This document shows positions 1 through 12,089 of a stretch of 64,000 nt of DNA, piece by piece. The stretch is from Ischnura elegans (lineage: Eukaryota; Arthropoda; Insecta; Odonata; Coenagrionidae). The stretch is taken from the NCBI RefSeq assembly GCF_921293095.1, contig NC_060254.1, positions 57,210,069 through 57,274,068 of the forward strand, written 5' to 3'. The position numbers were made by a program, and so were the translations under genes. A model generated the notes under the pieces. That model ran no database searches. It saw nothing but the letters and a program-made list of their open reading frames with translations, and was not told where the DNA came from. How positions within the stretch are numbered: the stretch's first letter is position 1; each line of letters opens with the position of its first letter.

Positions 1-573
1 AAAACGATACGAGGGTGATGCGCCCGCCTCCATTGGGCTTCCCCCGCTCTTTTCAATGCAGGTCCACAGAGGGATAGGCGCGTTTCTAATTTTAAAATGT
101 AGAAAAAAAGGCAGGGTCTTATGTACAAATTGAATTGGAATGTTCATGTACAAATTGAGGTCAGAGGACCTCTTTAAACACAACATTGGAAGTAATTACA
201 CTATCCTCTGCTAAACGCACATGATGACTCATACTTACGTATCAACAGGAGACTTGAATGTGGAATCAGCCGCATTTTGATAAAAGTTAATTAAAGAATG
301 CGAGATATTGTCGCAAATGAACAAATGTATCAGTTTGTGCGCCGTTAACGTCAGGAATATTTACCGATTTTTTTTATTATTTAAAAACCAATTTTAGGAA
401 ACAATAGCAATATTTAGGAAGTAAGATATGCCGTTGCATGTTCTCTGATAAATTCTGTGCATTTTGGTACCTATTTGTAGAGTTTGGTTGCGTATAAGTT
501 GAGAAAAAGGTATCTATAAAGTAGAAATAATATAGAGGATATGGCATTAAGAATGCGTTGCATCTTAACCTCC
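1..573. other. Unassigned AT-rich sequence
   Basis: No coding region, repeat end or RNA gene is recognised here. The only long minus-strand reading frame (377-610) has low-complexity composition, no domain and no neighbours and is taken as chance. Confidence 0.5.
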
Positions 574-576
574 CAG

Positions 577-2541
577 TAGGGGCTTTCTCTAAATCGATAG
601 CAAGTCTCATCGACGTTAAGACATCGTTAGCTTATCGAAAATCTTAACTAACGACAATTGGTTTTCTCTACGCTCGCTTAACGATAATTTCTCGATAGCA
701 CTAACGAAAAATGCCGATAGCCTATACGGGTGATTGAGATCACGTCTTAAGCTTATCGACGCACGCCATAATGTTTTTCGGTATCGGTTGCGCAATACGT
801 GGTGAAGTTTAAATCTGCTACAACAAAGCGATAAAGGTTACTTTCGATACTTGGAAACTTTTAGGAACACTTTTGCGTAGGGAGAGGAAAGCATTAAAAC
901 GTTTTGCAGTAATCAATGATTATAAAAAGTGGCAACCGAGTCATAAGTTTTCGCGGGGGTACAAAAATGATGTTTTGAAGTAGATTTAAGAAAGTTACTC
1001 ATCTTGTAAAAATTGTTGTGAAGATGATAGTTACAGATTCCAACTATAGTGCTTCGATTATTTTTACACTCGATAGTTTCCTTCGGCTAGATTGATGGTT
1101 CTTCACTTTTTAGGTAGGGAGCTAATCACTCACTCTTGAGGAAAGAGCAAATGTAATCAAGCGTCTAGTGCAGAGAAGACATTGACGCCTTTTATGGCAT
1201 GCTAAAGCCACAGTTTATGGAAAATAGTTACGGCTTCCCTCTTTTACTCAGCACTCATTAGTCGTCAATTTTAATTTTTACAATCCTGTGAAACTAAGTC
1301 CCATCGAAAAATATGCCTGTGTTTGGATGGGTACATGCGTACACATATTTTAATATGATTTGCAGTTACTGATTGCAGTGATTTGCTATGCCTAATTGTG
1401 GCTACCAACGATTAACCTACGTCACGTTTGGCTTTTGTGTGCGTTTAATCAGTAAGTCGATGCCTCAACATGGTGGGCGACTATGAAAATATTTACATAA
1501 CTTCCTTAAATACACCTATTTTTCTGTTTACTTTATTATGCCTATCTTCGCTTTGCGTAGAATATAATTATAAGTAACAACAACACTAACAACATTAACA
1601 CTTCCATAATCATAACTCAAGAAATGGACACTAGAAAGCGTAAAGTATGATACTCGAGTTCACAATAACAACACTCGCGATGATTCCTTCCATTATATGC
1701 GCGTAATCTCGGTATTTTTTATCAACGAATTGATTTCAAATATCCCAAAATATGATGAAAGCGTCATAAAGGTTTTTAAATTGTATAATTACCCTTTTGG
1801 AAGTTGCGGACTTAAAGCGAACAACAAGGCAAACGATGTAAACAAGCCGTGGCTGAAGATGCAATCCGAAATTTACATTGTTACAATACTAATAAAAATA
1901 ATTTTGTCACTACTAATCACGAAAGTAAAATTATTATAGGCGTAGGTGAACGAGTAAGTAGCAGACAAAGTCCTCTTCAAGATAATTTTACTTGAAAATT
2001 ACGATACATAATGCACCAAAACTTGCCGATATTCTTCCATCGACGACTGCTGAATCCTTGAATATACACGATTATTTACACTACTTAATTTCCTCCTTCT
2101 TATATGGATCGTTCCTCATGGAAATATATTACGACACATTATAAAAAAACAATAAATACATCCACTGATCAAATAATACCCATTACTTTTCTCCATCATC
2201 TATTATTCTTTTCCAAATCGACCGGTGCGTTCTTTAGCAGCTTCTTGTTTATTTATGGTGACTATTTATTGTTTATTTGTGACCGTAGTTAGGCGTTGGT
2301 TCTTGATGCTACCGCACGAAAAAAAATCTAGGCATAGTGATTGGTTGAAAATTCTAGCCTCACTCGCAGGCGCCAATGGTGTGCTGTTTGCTATCGACGA
2401 GCTGTGGTCTTGTTTTGCAACGACGAGCTGTCGTTAAGGTGAGTTACAGAAACTCACTTTCGATAAAAGAGTGTCGTTGCAAAGAGGGACTTTCGTTAAC
2501 AACAATTACAATTCGTTAACGACTTAAATAGAAAGCCCCTA
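577..2541. mobile_element. TIR element, 1.97 kb, unclassified DNA transposon
   Basis: The left end TAGGGGCTTTCT (577-588) recurs inverted at the right end (2530-2541). The trinucleotide CAG directly flanks both ends (574-576 and 2542-2544), as expected for a 3-bp TSD. Subterminal DNA on both sides is rich in TTAACGA and ATCGAAA words. The interior (about 900-2200) is AT-rich and holds only short frames (for example 1697-1939 and 2104-2437) with no recognisable transposase, so the element is either non-autonomous or decayed beyond reading. The superfamily is not determined; 3-bp TSDs fit PIF/Harbinger or CACTA, but CAG is not the usual Harbinger TWA. Confidence 0.45.
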
Positions 2542-2665
2542 CAGAGTCGAGGAGACTCAGGGCCGTATTTATAGTCGTTTCCATGGAAGACTTCCACAAG
2601 TCTTCCATCCGGATGGCTTCCTGACGACTTCTCGAAATCGGTATTTATAAACCTCTTTTGGAAGA

Positions 2666-4584
2666 CTTCCGACTGGGTGGCTTGTGGGTGTTATACATGG
2701 CAACGTTGCCAACGACAGGATAGAGATTTGTTTTTCGCCGTTCCATTGTTTCTAGCTTAACCGCTGGAAATGGCCAAGCGAATGTTGTTTATTTTCGGAA
2801 ATAGAAAAGAATAGTTCGCTAGATGTGGGTGAAAACGGTTTGAGATCACAGGAAAATTGTAGGAAATATTAGAAAGAAGCAGTATCACGAGGAAAAATAA
2901 ATCCGATTATCGTTTTGAGAAATAAATTCAACTGAATCAGCGAAGTTTCTTTTCATGACGAAAATCATTGTCCATAAAGGATAAATTGAAATAAAAGTAA
3001 GAGAAATGCGATTGATTGAGGTGAATAGATATGCAGCGAATATATTATTCTCCGTTAAACATCGCGGAAATATTTGTAGGTATTATGTATTCGTCAATTT
3101 CGTTAGCATTTTACGGTATTGCTTTTATTACAGTGTCAACAAAAATTACCAACGTGGTTTCGCGTGCTGAAGAAAGCAACTGGCGAATAAACCCTGATAG
3201 ATAGTTAAGTAGTGAGGAATCGAAATGTCATTTGGAACCACATTACTTGTTGATTTTATGTTCCAACGTGCCAATCTATTACAGGTAACACAATGGTCAG
3301 CTGCTTGTTTTTTATTTATTGTTTCTCTTAAGTAGTTCTTTCTTTGACATACGTTAATGTTAAGTGGTAGATTTAAATGCCAGTCATTGTAACTTAAAAT
3401 CCTTCAAAACTCACGAATATTCTCGAGTCAAATTCTTCGTTTTAGTTATATATTTCTCAAACAATTTATGTCGATCAGGGCCCTTTCGCCTTTACTAGTG
3501 CCATTTCTATCGGACAGTGGATATAACTGGCGTTCCCTGATCTGTATGAAATTTTTTCCTTGCGAATAAATGACATTCATGAGAGAAAAAAGTTCATGAT
3601 AGCATTAATAATAATCTGGAATGGAATGCCAATCATGAAGGTAATGTAAATCAGCATTCTATCTTCATCATTAATGTACTGAGCCTTCAGCTTGATGTGT
3701 AGTAATTGAAAAGGAAATGTATAAATGATAAAGATGCAATTACCGAATTAAGCAAGAAATTAATTTTTTAAATAGTAAATGCAAGAGTAATGATAAAGCA
3801 ATCGAAATATGCAATTTTGGTTAAGGATTAATTGCTTGCTGCTTATTTTGTTCATATCCATCCATTTATGATATTTTCAGCCCGAAATGTTTAGGAAGAA
3901 AGGTCTAAATTAGGGAAGACAGAATACAAAATTACATGCTGATTATCTTAAATGAAGAAGAGAAACTTTTCACTGGATGAAATGACAACCCAGAATTCTC
4001 ATGTGCAAAAGCAAGTACATTGGAATCAGCAGCAAGAGAAATTCGAGAAGAGTGAGGAGCTCGCTGAAGCGCAAATTCATATTTCTGTTAGGAGAATTCT
4101 ATACCTGATTTATTTTATATCAATTTTTTTTCCAATAAATTATTATTTAAATATTTGTTGTTGCCTATTCCATCAATTCAGAGGATATCTAATTTGAAAT
4201 GAGGACACCAAGTTTGGAAATCATTGGCATGATAATGGTGGTAAAATGTAAATATTTATGGGGGAGTGAAGTGGCTATTTTGCCTATATTATATTATCAT
4301 AATCATGCAAATTCTTCTGTGGCCCATATTCATCCTAATACAATGAATGAGATCCTATGTCAGATAATTAAAATTTCATTCAAAAATAGACCCACGATGA
4401 ACAAAGTTAATATATGTTTGCTTCTTTTAAAATTGAGGTGGCCCTTAGATAAATTGTATGATGTAACCTTATGGGCTGATGATACAGGTTTAGAGAGATT
4501 TGCCTTTGGTAATGTGGTTAATAAGTCAAATTTTGTAGGAAATAGTGATGCAACCATTGATACTTATGAATCTTGACTAGTCCA
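2666..4584. other. Interior of the 5.9-kb element, upstream of the LINE
   Basis: Sequence between the left terminal repeat and the LINE endonuclease region. It is AT-rich. A plus-strand frame at 3952-4197 (81 codons, rich in Gln, Glu and Lys over its first 50 codons) and one at 4199-4576 (125 codons) could be remnants of the LINE's first ORF because they lie directly upstream of the endonuclease in the same orientation, but neither shows a gag knuckle or other motif. Nothing else is recognised. Confidence 0.35.
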
Positions 4585-7250
4585 CAACCTAGGGTCTATT
4601 GACTCGAATCATTCAAAGTGACGTCCAGAGTTTAAAAAACTAGTTTTAAAAATTGAGTGCCTTAGTAGTAAGCTAATTGAATTAGAAGTACTAGCAGAGA
4701 TGGAGAAACCTGAATTTATCTGTGTAAGTGAACATTGGATGAAAGAAATAGCCATAACAATACCAGGCTATGTTATTGGTGATTCCTTACGTTGGAAGGA
4801 TCATCGTAATGGCATATTTATAGGTGTAAAATGTTCAGCAGTGTTTAGTAACGTGTCACATTTGGTGAAAAACCTAAATTCTGAACTGTTCTTTGAATGT
4901 GCTGCTGTAAAGTACACCATTGCCCATAGTGATGACATTTTTTTATCAGTATGCATATTACCCTGCTTGCTGCTTTAACAGCTTCTTGGAAAATTTAGAT
5001 AATCTGTTGTACAATTTAACTAATCAAATGTCAAGGCCAACTGTTGTACTTGGTGACTTCAACTGCAATTTATTGAAGGATGGGTAGGAGAAAAGACAGT
5101 TTTTGCAAATGTCACAGTCCTATCATATGAAACCATTGGTAAAAAATCCAACAAGAGTTACTGCTGACACAGAAACACGTCTGATCAATGTTTTTCTGAT
5201 TATAATGAAGTCAATATTATTACTAAAGTATTTCACCCAGTATTATCAGATCATTCGGCTATAGTATCTATTTTCCATGTGCATGACGAGCATCATCAGG
5301 CAAAAACACTAAGAAAATATAGGTTCTTCAATGAGCGTAGTTCGAATTATTTTTGTGTCCTGTTGAATCAAGAAGATTGAAAGGCATGTATAGTAAAAGA
5401 TCTTTAAATGATAGCTAAAACAAATATTTATATAGATTTAAGTATTACTTCGATTTAGCTTTTCCACTGCAGTCAGAGCAATCCAGGAGGGATAACACCA
5501 AAAATTGGGTTATTACTGAAATCTAAAAATTATATAGATAGGGTGCTAAAAATGTTGTGTATGCAAATTCAGTCCAATAAAGATGATGGGTTGCAACATC
5601 AGTATTCTCTCCTTAAGAAATATTTTTAATATCTATTGAAAAAAAAAACAAAAAGGTAATATGTAATGACCTAAGGTTTCGAAATACCTCACACTATTCT
5701 AAAGTAGCTGGGGGATCTCAATACCAACACCGTCATAATGCCTGACCAAGTCACTGATAATCAAGAGAAAACTACAACAAACCCAGTTGTGCTATCCAAT
5801 GCATTTAATTGCATGTTCTTGCACCTTTACTAGACAGCCCATTCCACCCAAATAAGAGCTACTCGGGTAAACTATAAGATATGTTGCCCCATGTACTTCA
5901 ACTGTGCTTAGAGAGTGAACTGGGCTCCTATTTTACCAGGATAGGCAAGAAAAAGTTTGCTGAACTAGATAGAATAATGGGAAATACAATTAAAGAATGT
6001 GGGTCCCTCATAATTAAGACCTTTACTATCAGTCCCTGGAGATGAATAGTGAAATTAAGGTAATGGGAATATTTTTTTGATTTATGCAAAGCCTTCGATG
6101 CTGTGATTCATGTCATATTACTTAATAATGTGAATCAATAAGTATAATGGGTGTTCAATTAAATTGGCTTATAACATATCTTCATGAAAGAAAACAGGGT
6201 AGCCTACTGGAAAATGGGACTATCTATTTCTCCTCTATGTTAGAGGATAAAAAAGTTTTACCATAGGGGTCTGTGTTGGGTCCTTTGCTGTTTTTAAATA
6301 TTTATCAATGATTTACCGAATAAAATTGTAACTTCCAACATAAAGTTTATTATGTATGCAGATATTGTAACCATTTCATAAAAAATTAAAATTGTTAGCA
6401 TGATAATTATGCCTGTAAAAATATAATGCATGCAAACATGGTGTGATGACAATGAACTAAAGTTAAATGATGATCAAACCAAGGTGTATTGTTTTCTGTT
6501 AAGCACAGCCTCAAGGAAAATGATCTGCTGTGGTGCAAAAATAATAATTTGAATAATGTGGAATGTGTAAAACTTCTTGAAATTTATTAATTAGTAATTC
6601 GAAGTGGGATGCACATAGAGCACACTTGTGTTAAAAAGTGAAACCAATATTTTACCAAATTTCAATACTAAAGCACATTGCAAGCCAGTACGTTCTGACA
6701 ACCCCATAATATTGCTTATTCTACTCTGGGATGTCATATGGTATCGTGATATGAGGATCTTCCTCACTACTTACCGATTTGTTCATCTTATAAAAGAAGT
6801 TTGTGGGAAGTATGTGCAGATGAAAGTATTGTGCTTATTGTTGCCCTTTCTTCTAAAGCCTTGAAATACTTACTGCAACTTGTATAAAAAGCATATTGCC
6901 AATTGTATTAGGAACAATAGCTTCTATTCATATGAAACCAGGAGATGTAATTCTGGTCAAATTCTCAAACTTTACCCTGCAATCTATAAGGCCTGAGTTC
7001 ATGAGTATGAAATTGTACAACAAATTACCTGCATCCATTAAAAATATAAGTAGTGTTAACCTTTTTAAAAAGACAGTTTCAGCATATTTACTAGAGAAGT
7101 GTTTTTGTAGGGTAAAAGAATATCTATACAGTGAATTGTAACATTTCCTTCATAAATATATTTTCTTTTGACAGGCCCTATACACTTGATATCGTGTATC
7201 ATGATGTATTAAGTCCTCTGGGAAACAAATAATAATAATAATAATTATTA
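4585..7250 (+). pseudogene. Decayed non-LTR retrotransposon (endonuclease + RT), CR1/Jockey-type
   Basis: An apurinic-type endonuclease domain is read first: a stretch ending in PEFICVSEHWM (from 4700), the metal-binding GDFN motif near 5054 and the SDH motif near 5250. The reverse transcriptase follows: FDLCKAFDAV near 6075-6105 (first catalytic Asp), GSVLGPLLF near 6270-6295, and YADI near 6355 where the catalytic YADD has lost its second Asp. The C-terminal tail typical of these elements (YNKLPASIKNISS, then FKK, then YL) is the frame at 6896-7141. The 3' end is followed by an (ATA)n run at 7228-7250. Many stops and frameshifts separate the blocks, so the element is dead. The order endonuclease-RT-tail is seen directly; the clade is inferred. 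Confidence 0.85.
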
Positions 7251-8394
7251 ATGAAATACTACGGCATAATTCGTCATGTATGATGAGTTTGTTAAGGAGT
7301 TTCCATTTATTCTGCCAGTCAGTCAGTCTGTAGTCTTGTTTTATTGCCTCTTAAATAACATTTTTAAACTGTAACTAAAATTTTCTGAAACTGCACATAA
7401 TAAAATATATTAAGTTCAAGCTGAGATACACTGATAGGATTGGCAATTCATTAATAACACGGTGGGAAGTATTTTTAAAATTGCAGACGTCAAACGAAAC
7501 ATATTTGCCATAGCTAGCAAGTATATTAATCAATTTCATAAAACCCATAAAAATGAAGTACTAACTAAGGAAAATAAATTAAATTAATTGACGTTTACCG
7601 TTTGACACCGGTGATGTTTTGGAAACTATCACTTTTGGCCACGTTTATATTCAAATTGACATAACAAACGTAAATAGTAGACATTAGAAACAAGAAAACA
7701 CTTTCGCCATGTATTTTAGCACCATTTATTATTATGTCTGTCAATAATTCTTAACAGATAACACTCGCGATGTCGGGTAGTTCTTGCTATGCATTAATGC
7801 ACCTAAGTCATGATACGTAGCACTATTTCAACCACGATTCCACCGAAATTTTCTGTTGAAAACTAGTACCGTCACATAAACTTGTGATCACAACTCGTAC
7901 GAAGAAATTCGGAAGGATTATGAGCATCAAGAAGGAAATAAACTTGCAATCCTGCGTAATGACACGTCATTCCCTCAAAAAATTCTTCCGTCGACTCTGC
8001 ATCGTCCTGAAGAGTATCAAAAGGGTGTAAACGGAGGTTTCTGGAATTGTTTGGTGACCTATTTCATGAACGGGAATATATCTGCATCCTAAAGATAGAA
8101 ACAAAATAATTTTTACACCGTGAAGAAACTACTATTAACATTTAAACTATACCGCAGGAATACTTAAGCATATGGTATCATATGAATCATAATAATAGCT
8201 AATAAGGTATAAATAAGTATACATAACTTCAAGAGAGCACTACAGAAGCAACTGAGCCTGAAAAACATTACACAATAAAACAGAGATTCATCTTCATCTC
8301 AAACTAATGTAGTTCCTGCTTCCACCACTTCACGATTATGTCGCAGGGCAAGCTTGAATCCTCACCCAGCTTGTTGTGACAATGGGTGTATTCC
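7251..8394. other. Interior of the 5.9-kb element, downstream of the LINE
   Basis: AT-rich DNA between the LINE tail and the right terminal inverted repeat. No frame with a recognisable domain was found on either strand; any Harbinger transposase or Myb-like gene, if once present, can no longer be read. Confidence 0.4.
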
Positions 8395-8524
8395 AGAAGG
8401 TTACTATGCGTCTATAAATACCGATTTCGTACTTGGAAGACATGTGGAAGCGTTCTATCGTTAGAAGGCTCCCAGAAGCGGACTATAAATACGGCCCTCA
8501 GTTGGTGGTATGGCTATTGTTGAT

Positions 8525-8650
8525 TTCGTCGGGAAGAATGGAATGGGCAGAATCGAATGTGAATGATCTAATGGGAATAACCTAATGGGCATAATCAAAT
8601 GGTAATAATCGAATGAGGAGAATTGCATGAGAATAATAGGAAAGGAAGAA
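8525..8650. repeat. Degenerate short tandem repeat (GAATG / TAATCGAATG words)
   Basis: About ten imperfect copies of GAATGG, AATCGAATG and TAATGGGAATAA-like words follow each other at irregular 12-17 bp spacing. It is a cryptic simple repeat with no coding content. Confidence 0.55.
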
Positions 8651-8929
8651 CCATTAACTGATTTGCCACGTTTCAAGATTTTGGGACAGGGTGGTGAAAG
8701 AAGCAATGGAAATCCTCCTGACGAAAAATAAATTGTAACCGAGACTAAGCAGCCAACTCAATGTTTACGTGCTTCCAGGGACGTAACTATATAGGAGTAA
8801 AGATCTTAGGTGGGGGGGGGCAAATATCATTTTAAACCGATAATGTAAATTCAAGAGCAGTTTATTTCCCGAAGAGTTGATGGATTCAGTATATCGTTTA
8901 TTTCTACGATCGATATGAGACTATAATGG

Positions 8930-9378
8930 CAGCATTAGGACTTACTAATAGGTTAGCTAACTGGTAGTGTAGCTAACTAATTTATGCATTCCGTAATGCA
9001 TGTTTCTGAATTTTCCTAATATTTATTTCTAACAGCATGTTTTGCATTTTCTAGCTTCATAGGCAGATTGCCTTCATTTAATGTTTGGAAGGAAATTTCT
9101 TAGCTTTTCTACAAAAGCTAAGAAATTTCCTTCCAAACATTAAATATGGAATTCTACAAAGTAAAGGCCTCAACAATTCAGTGCAGATTGCCTTCATGAC
9201 TAGTTGGAAAGTTTTGCCTTTGCATGAATGTGGAAGCATAATTTGTTGGTATATGTAACATTTTCATGACCTCCGCGTGGTGTGCATGTGGGAATTCTAT
9301 CGCATGCTGCATGCTGGTGATTGATCACCCCCTGCCAAACACTCTATAGGTGGCTCGCAGTGTATTATGTAGATGTAT
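8930..9378 (+). repeat. Dispersed repeat B, copy 1 (retroelement 3' end?)
   Basis: Shares long blocks with 43866-44124, including AATGCATGTTTCT, CATGCTGCATGCTGGTGATT and a closing block ending in TGGCTCGCAG followed by a GAT-rich tail. The tail of TAGATGTA/TAGATATA units is typical of non-LTR retrotransposon or SINE 3' ends, so a retroposed origin is inferred. This copy carries about 180 bp (9045-9228) absent from copy 2, within which lies a perfect hairpin. Confidence 0.65.
9076..9145. repeat. Perfect 33-bp inverted repeat (hairpin)
   Basis: Arms 9076-9108 and 9113-9145 are exact reverse complements with a 4-nt loop CTAC. The motif CAGATTGCCTTCAT flanks the hairpin on both sides (9064-9077 and 9183-9196) as a direct repeat, suggesting insertion or local duplication. 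There is no T-run or coding context suggesting a terminator or a miRNA gene; a stable RNA hairpin would nevertheless form if transcribed. Confidence 0.85.
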
Positions 9379-9658
9379 ACAGTTACCTTGACATTGGGCA
9401 AAATCCGCGAAGCACCGACACATCAGCGTCGTCGCCCGATAGTCACGGACGAGTCGCTACTTTTTGATTGCAGATCTCGTAACGGACGCGTGCGAACACG
9501 ATACGCAGCGTGAATCACTTAGCGATACGCGAGCAACGGGTAGATTGAATACGATGATCGAACACTCCGGAGAAGAGGATGGAAATAGTTTGCTATCGAT
9601 TATAGCTACAGTAAACAACAACTGGAAAAATCCAAAAGGATTAAAATACACGACTCCC

Positions 9659-10325
9659 AATAGGGTGGTTTCCTATTATTTTTTTATTGCCTAAATCGAA
9701 ACATTATTACCACTGGAGTACGTATTTCACGCTTTTAGATTTTAAAATGACGATATCTATTTTTCGCGATTAAATTAAAAGTGAAAAATTTCAAGCGCGC
9801 GAAAACGCGACGGCTAAGTATGAATGCCGGGAAAACTACGTGTGACGTCGTTCTGGTTCCCGCTGCCGCAAGTGAGGTGACCTTGGGGCGAGGATTTGAG
9901 CGCCTCTGCGACGCAGGATGCTAGCAGGTAGCAGAGTACCATGCTAGCTGGTAGCGCTTGACTTAAATAAGGATTATTAATAACCTATCAAAAGAAGAAA
10001 ACTTTCCGACATTAGGCAGTTTTAATAGGTGATAATTAAGACATGTTTCCCTGAGCTCTGTGTCTCATGCATGCATTGGTAACCCCAGACGATGTAAAAC
10101 TCCTGTCTACTCGTATAGAAACTAGGTCCGTGTGATGTCACGTGAAGTGGCATCGCATGGACGCCAATCTGGCCTTTTTCAAATGAGGTTAAAATTGACC
10201 ATTAACATTCGTCTGAACGGGGATTTCTAAAACCAAATAATTTGTATATTATGAATACAGTAATGGTGGGTAACGAATCGCAATCAATGCCTTTCGCTTT
10301 CTTTGATGAAGGAAACTACCCTATT
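9659..10325 (+). mobile_element. Repeat family A, copy 1 (667 bp)
   Basis: Starts AATAGGGTGGTTTCCT and ends with its inverted form (AGGAAACTACCCTATT without the first base pattern exact). It has the same length as copy 2 (667 bp). Shared landmarks are the AT-rich block after the left end, ACGTATTTCACGC, a GCTAGC-rich segment, and a TGACGTCA octamer, here mutated to TGATGTCA at 10133-10140. The 65-codon frame of other copies is broken by a stop here. No TSD beyond the AATAGGG/CCCTATT ends is evident; a TA target is possible. No transposase, so it is a MITE-like non-autonomous element. Confidence 0.8.
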
Positions 10326-10975
10326 GTTTATAGGTTGAATAGGGCTTGAATTATTGTGATCGCCAATTGTTAGTTGTTGTTGAAACCTCTTAATGTAAAG
10401 GCATCATTGAGCTGTTTTGCGGGGTATTTGAGATAAATGAAATGAAAATAAAATGTGATTGATAAGGATATCGTACCGTCCGCCCATTCAGTAAAAAATG
10501 GAATAATATGCATTTAGTTTATAGCTCTTTGCTGTTCCAGAAATTTACTGTGGCCAAGAATTTTTTTAATTCTCAAATATTGAGAATTTTCCCTGGTCGC
10601 GCGTTTCCATGCAAAGCAAAATTAAACATATTTAAGATTTTCTTTACGTTTTAGTTTAGATATTATTTGGGGATTCGAGTACAATTTTTTGTATTGTAGT
10701 AGTGTCTTTTTTGACTACGTATCAATAATCAATCAAATAATGGCCTACAAATGTTATAACAGAAACATATTCTGCCCCCTTGAATATGAAAGCGGCTTTC
10801 ATGGCAGGAGGGAGACTTACTTACAGAATGATTGAGTCATAAATTGCTAAAGTCGCAATTTCTGTTTCGATGCATCCAATTACAACTGCTGTAACAACAC
10901 AATGGGATGTCATATTTTTTAACCATCATAAGAAGGCTACTACATAAGAGTGGCTGAACCTAAAGAAGAAAATTA
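10326..10975. other. Unassigned sequence
   Basis: No reading frame, repeat end or RNA feature is recognised between family A copy 1 and the segmental duplication that starts near 10976. Confidence 0.4.
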
Positions 10976-11605
10976 TGGTACTCTCGGACTCGAAGTTATC
11001 TGTAGACCTAGGTACCCGAATCAGTGAAATCAGTGAAGTAATTGTCGATTATACCTCGTTCAGACTACGATTGTTCCAGAACGCCCTCTAGTGCTGACAT
11101 TTAAAGTGAACGAGAAATTGACGGTTAGCAAAGCTGTTGAGGTAGGTAGGGTCAGGATTTGACTGTGTTAATCGTGTATTCAACGAATAATTTTCTTCCG
11201 CCCATATTCTCCCTTCCTGGGAAAAAATCCATGAAAAAAATAGAGCGAAGTGAGCTTCATGAACTTTTCGTCTTTCTCCTGTCGCTTCCTTTTCCGGACT
11301 CGCAGCGCCTAACCATCGTTAAGTGGCAACGTTCGGAACTACGGTAACTATTGTCAGGACACGCATTCACACAGCTAGTTCGGCCAAATATCGTTAGGAC
11401 GATCGCTCGGAAGATCGTAATCTGAACGGGGCATTACGAGCTAGTAAAGATTACAACGAAAGTAACGATTCTTCTTTCATCGTGAGGACAAAATAGAAAT
11501 TTAAAAACATTGATGGTTTGAGGCGTGACTTGGTGAAACTTGAAATACAAATAAAAATCACGTTTCGTAAAAATTACAGCACGATTAATCCGATTACTTA
11601 TACTC
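10976..11605. repeat. Segmental duplication, block a (interrupted by a MITE)
   Basis: Starts with ACTCTCGGA and AATCAGTGAAATCAGTGAAG and ends with ACGTTTCGTAAAAATTA and CCGATTACTTAT. The same blocks in the same order recur at 11630-11880. The two copies are diverged but collinear, apart from the MITE 11052-11433, which is only in this one. Confidence 0.65.
11052..11433. mobile_element. MITE, 382 bp, PIF/Harbinger-like, TSD TTA
   Basis: Terminal inverted repeats of about 26 bp: left starts TACCTCGTTCAGACTACGAT (11052), right end is the inverse of TGCCCCGTTCAGATTACGAT (ends 11433). TTA flanks both sides (11049-11051, 11434-11436). The duplicate block b (around 11713-11725) has an uninterrupted TCAATTACGAG at the equivalent place, which acts as an empty site. 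TTA TSDs are diagnostic for PIF/Harbinger; the assignment is inferred from that. No coding capacity. Confidence 0.75.
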
Positions 11606-11629
11606 GACTACTTACTGAAAATGAGTGTA

Positions 11630-11880
11630 AGACTCTCGGAAAGAGTACGCTGCCTTGCACTCTGGCCCTGCAATAGGCCTAGGTAAATCAGTAAAATCAG
11701 TAAAGTTATCGTCAATTACGAGTTAAAGACGATTGAAAAAAAATAAAGATTCCCTTTCACCGTAAGGAGTAAATTACAAATAAATATTACATTTCGTAAA
11801 AATTAATCGTTACCAGGATATATTACTGCAAAAGAAATCAATACCAGTAATCCGATTACCTTTATTCGATTTACTTACCA
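11630..11880. repeat. Segmental duplication, block b (uninterrupted)
   Basis: Collinear with 10976-11605 after removal of the MITE there: ACTCTCGG, CAGTAAAATCAGTAAAG, CAATTACGAG, then TTTCGTAAAAATTAATCG and CCGATTACC. It supplies the empty site for the MITE at 11052-11433. Confidence 0.6.
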
Positions 11881-11885
11881 ACTTT

Positions 11886-12089
11886 GCCGGCCTCGGTGGC
11901 GGCGGGGTAACGTTCTCGCCTGCCAAACAAGAGGTCGCGGGTTCGAGTCCCGCCTGGGTAGGTTTCCCCGGTCCAGGTCGTTTGTGTACGTTTACTTGTT
12001 ACATTTGTTGAACACCGCGGTGTAAAACGGCCAATAAGAGCTGTATCCGGTGGTTAGAGAATAAAATAAAATAAAAAATAAAAACAAAT
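11886..12089 (+). repeat. tRNA-derived SINE
   Basis: The head resembles a tRNA gene: an A-box-like TGGCGGCGGGGTA near 11897 and a textbook B box GGTTCGAGTCCC near 11949-11960, correctly spaced for RNA polymerase III. A non-tRNA body follows, then an AT-rich tail of (AATAA)n type at about 12060-12090. The tRNA part does not fold convincingly into a full cloverleaf, so this is a SINE rather than a functional tRNA gene. Confidence 0.8.

Larger units (their letters stand above)
2560..8497. mobile_element. 5.9-kb TIR element, PIF/Harbinger-like ends
   Basis: The left end GGGCCGTATTTATAGTC (2560-2576) recurs inverted at 8481-8497. Similarity of the arms continues for about 100 bp: both carry CTTCCACA, GTCTTCC and a second GGTATTTATA block (left about 2560-2665, right about 8395-8497). 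TCA flanks both sides (2557-2559 and 8498-8500), a 3-bp TSD. The GGGCCGTATT start is shared with the MITE at 55135-55536, whose TSD is TTA, so a PIF/Harbinger affinity is inferred. No transposase was recognised; the centre is taken up by a decayed LINE (about 4585-7250), which probably inserted into the element or was captured by it. Confidence 0.6.

Noticed and set aside
8461..8706. 81-codon minus-strand frame
   Set aside because: It spans a TIR end and a degenerate tandem repeat, with repeat-derived residues only.
11886..11962. A functional tRNA gene
   Set aside because: A and B boxes are present but no full cloverleaf or acceptor pairing can be drawn, and a SINE body with an AT tail follows.
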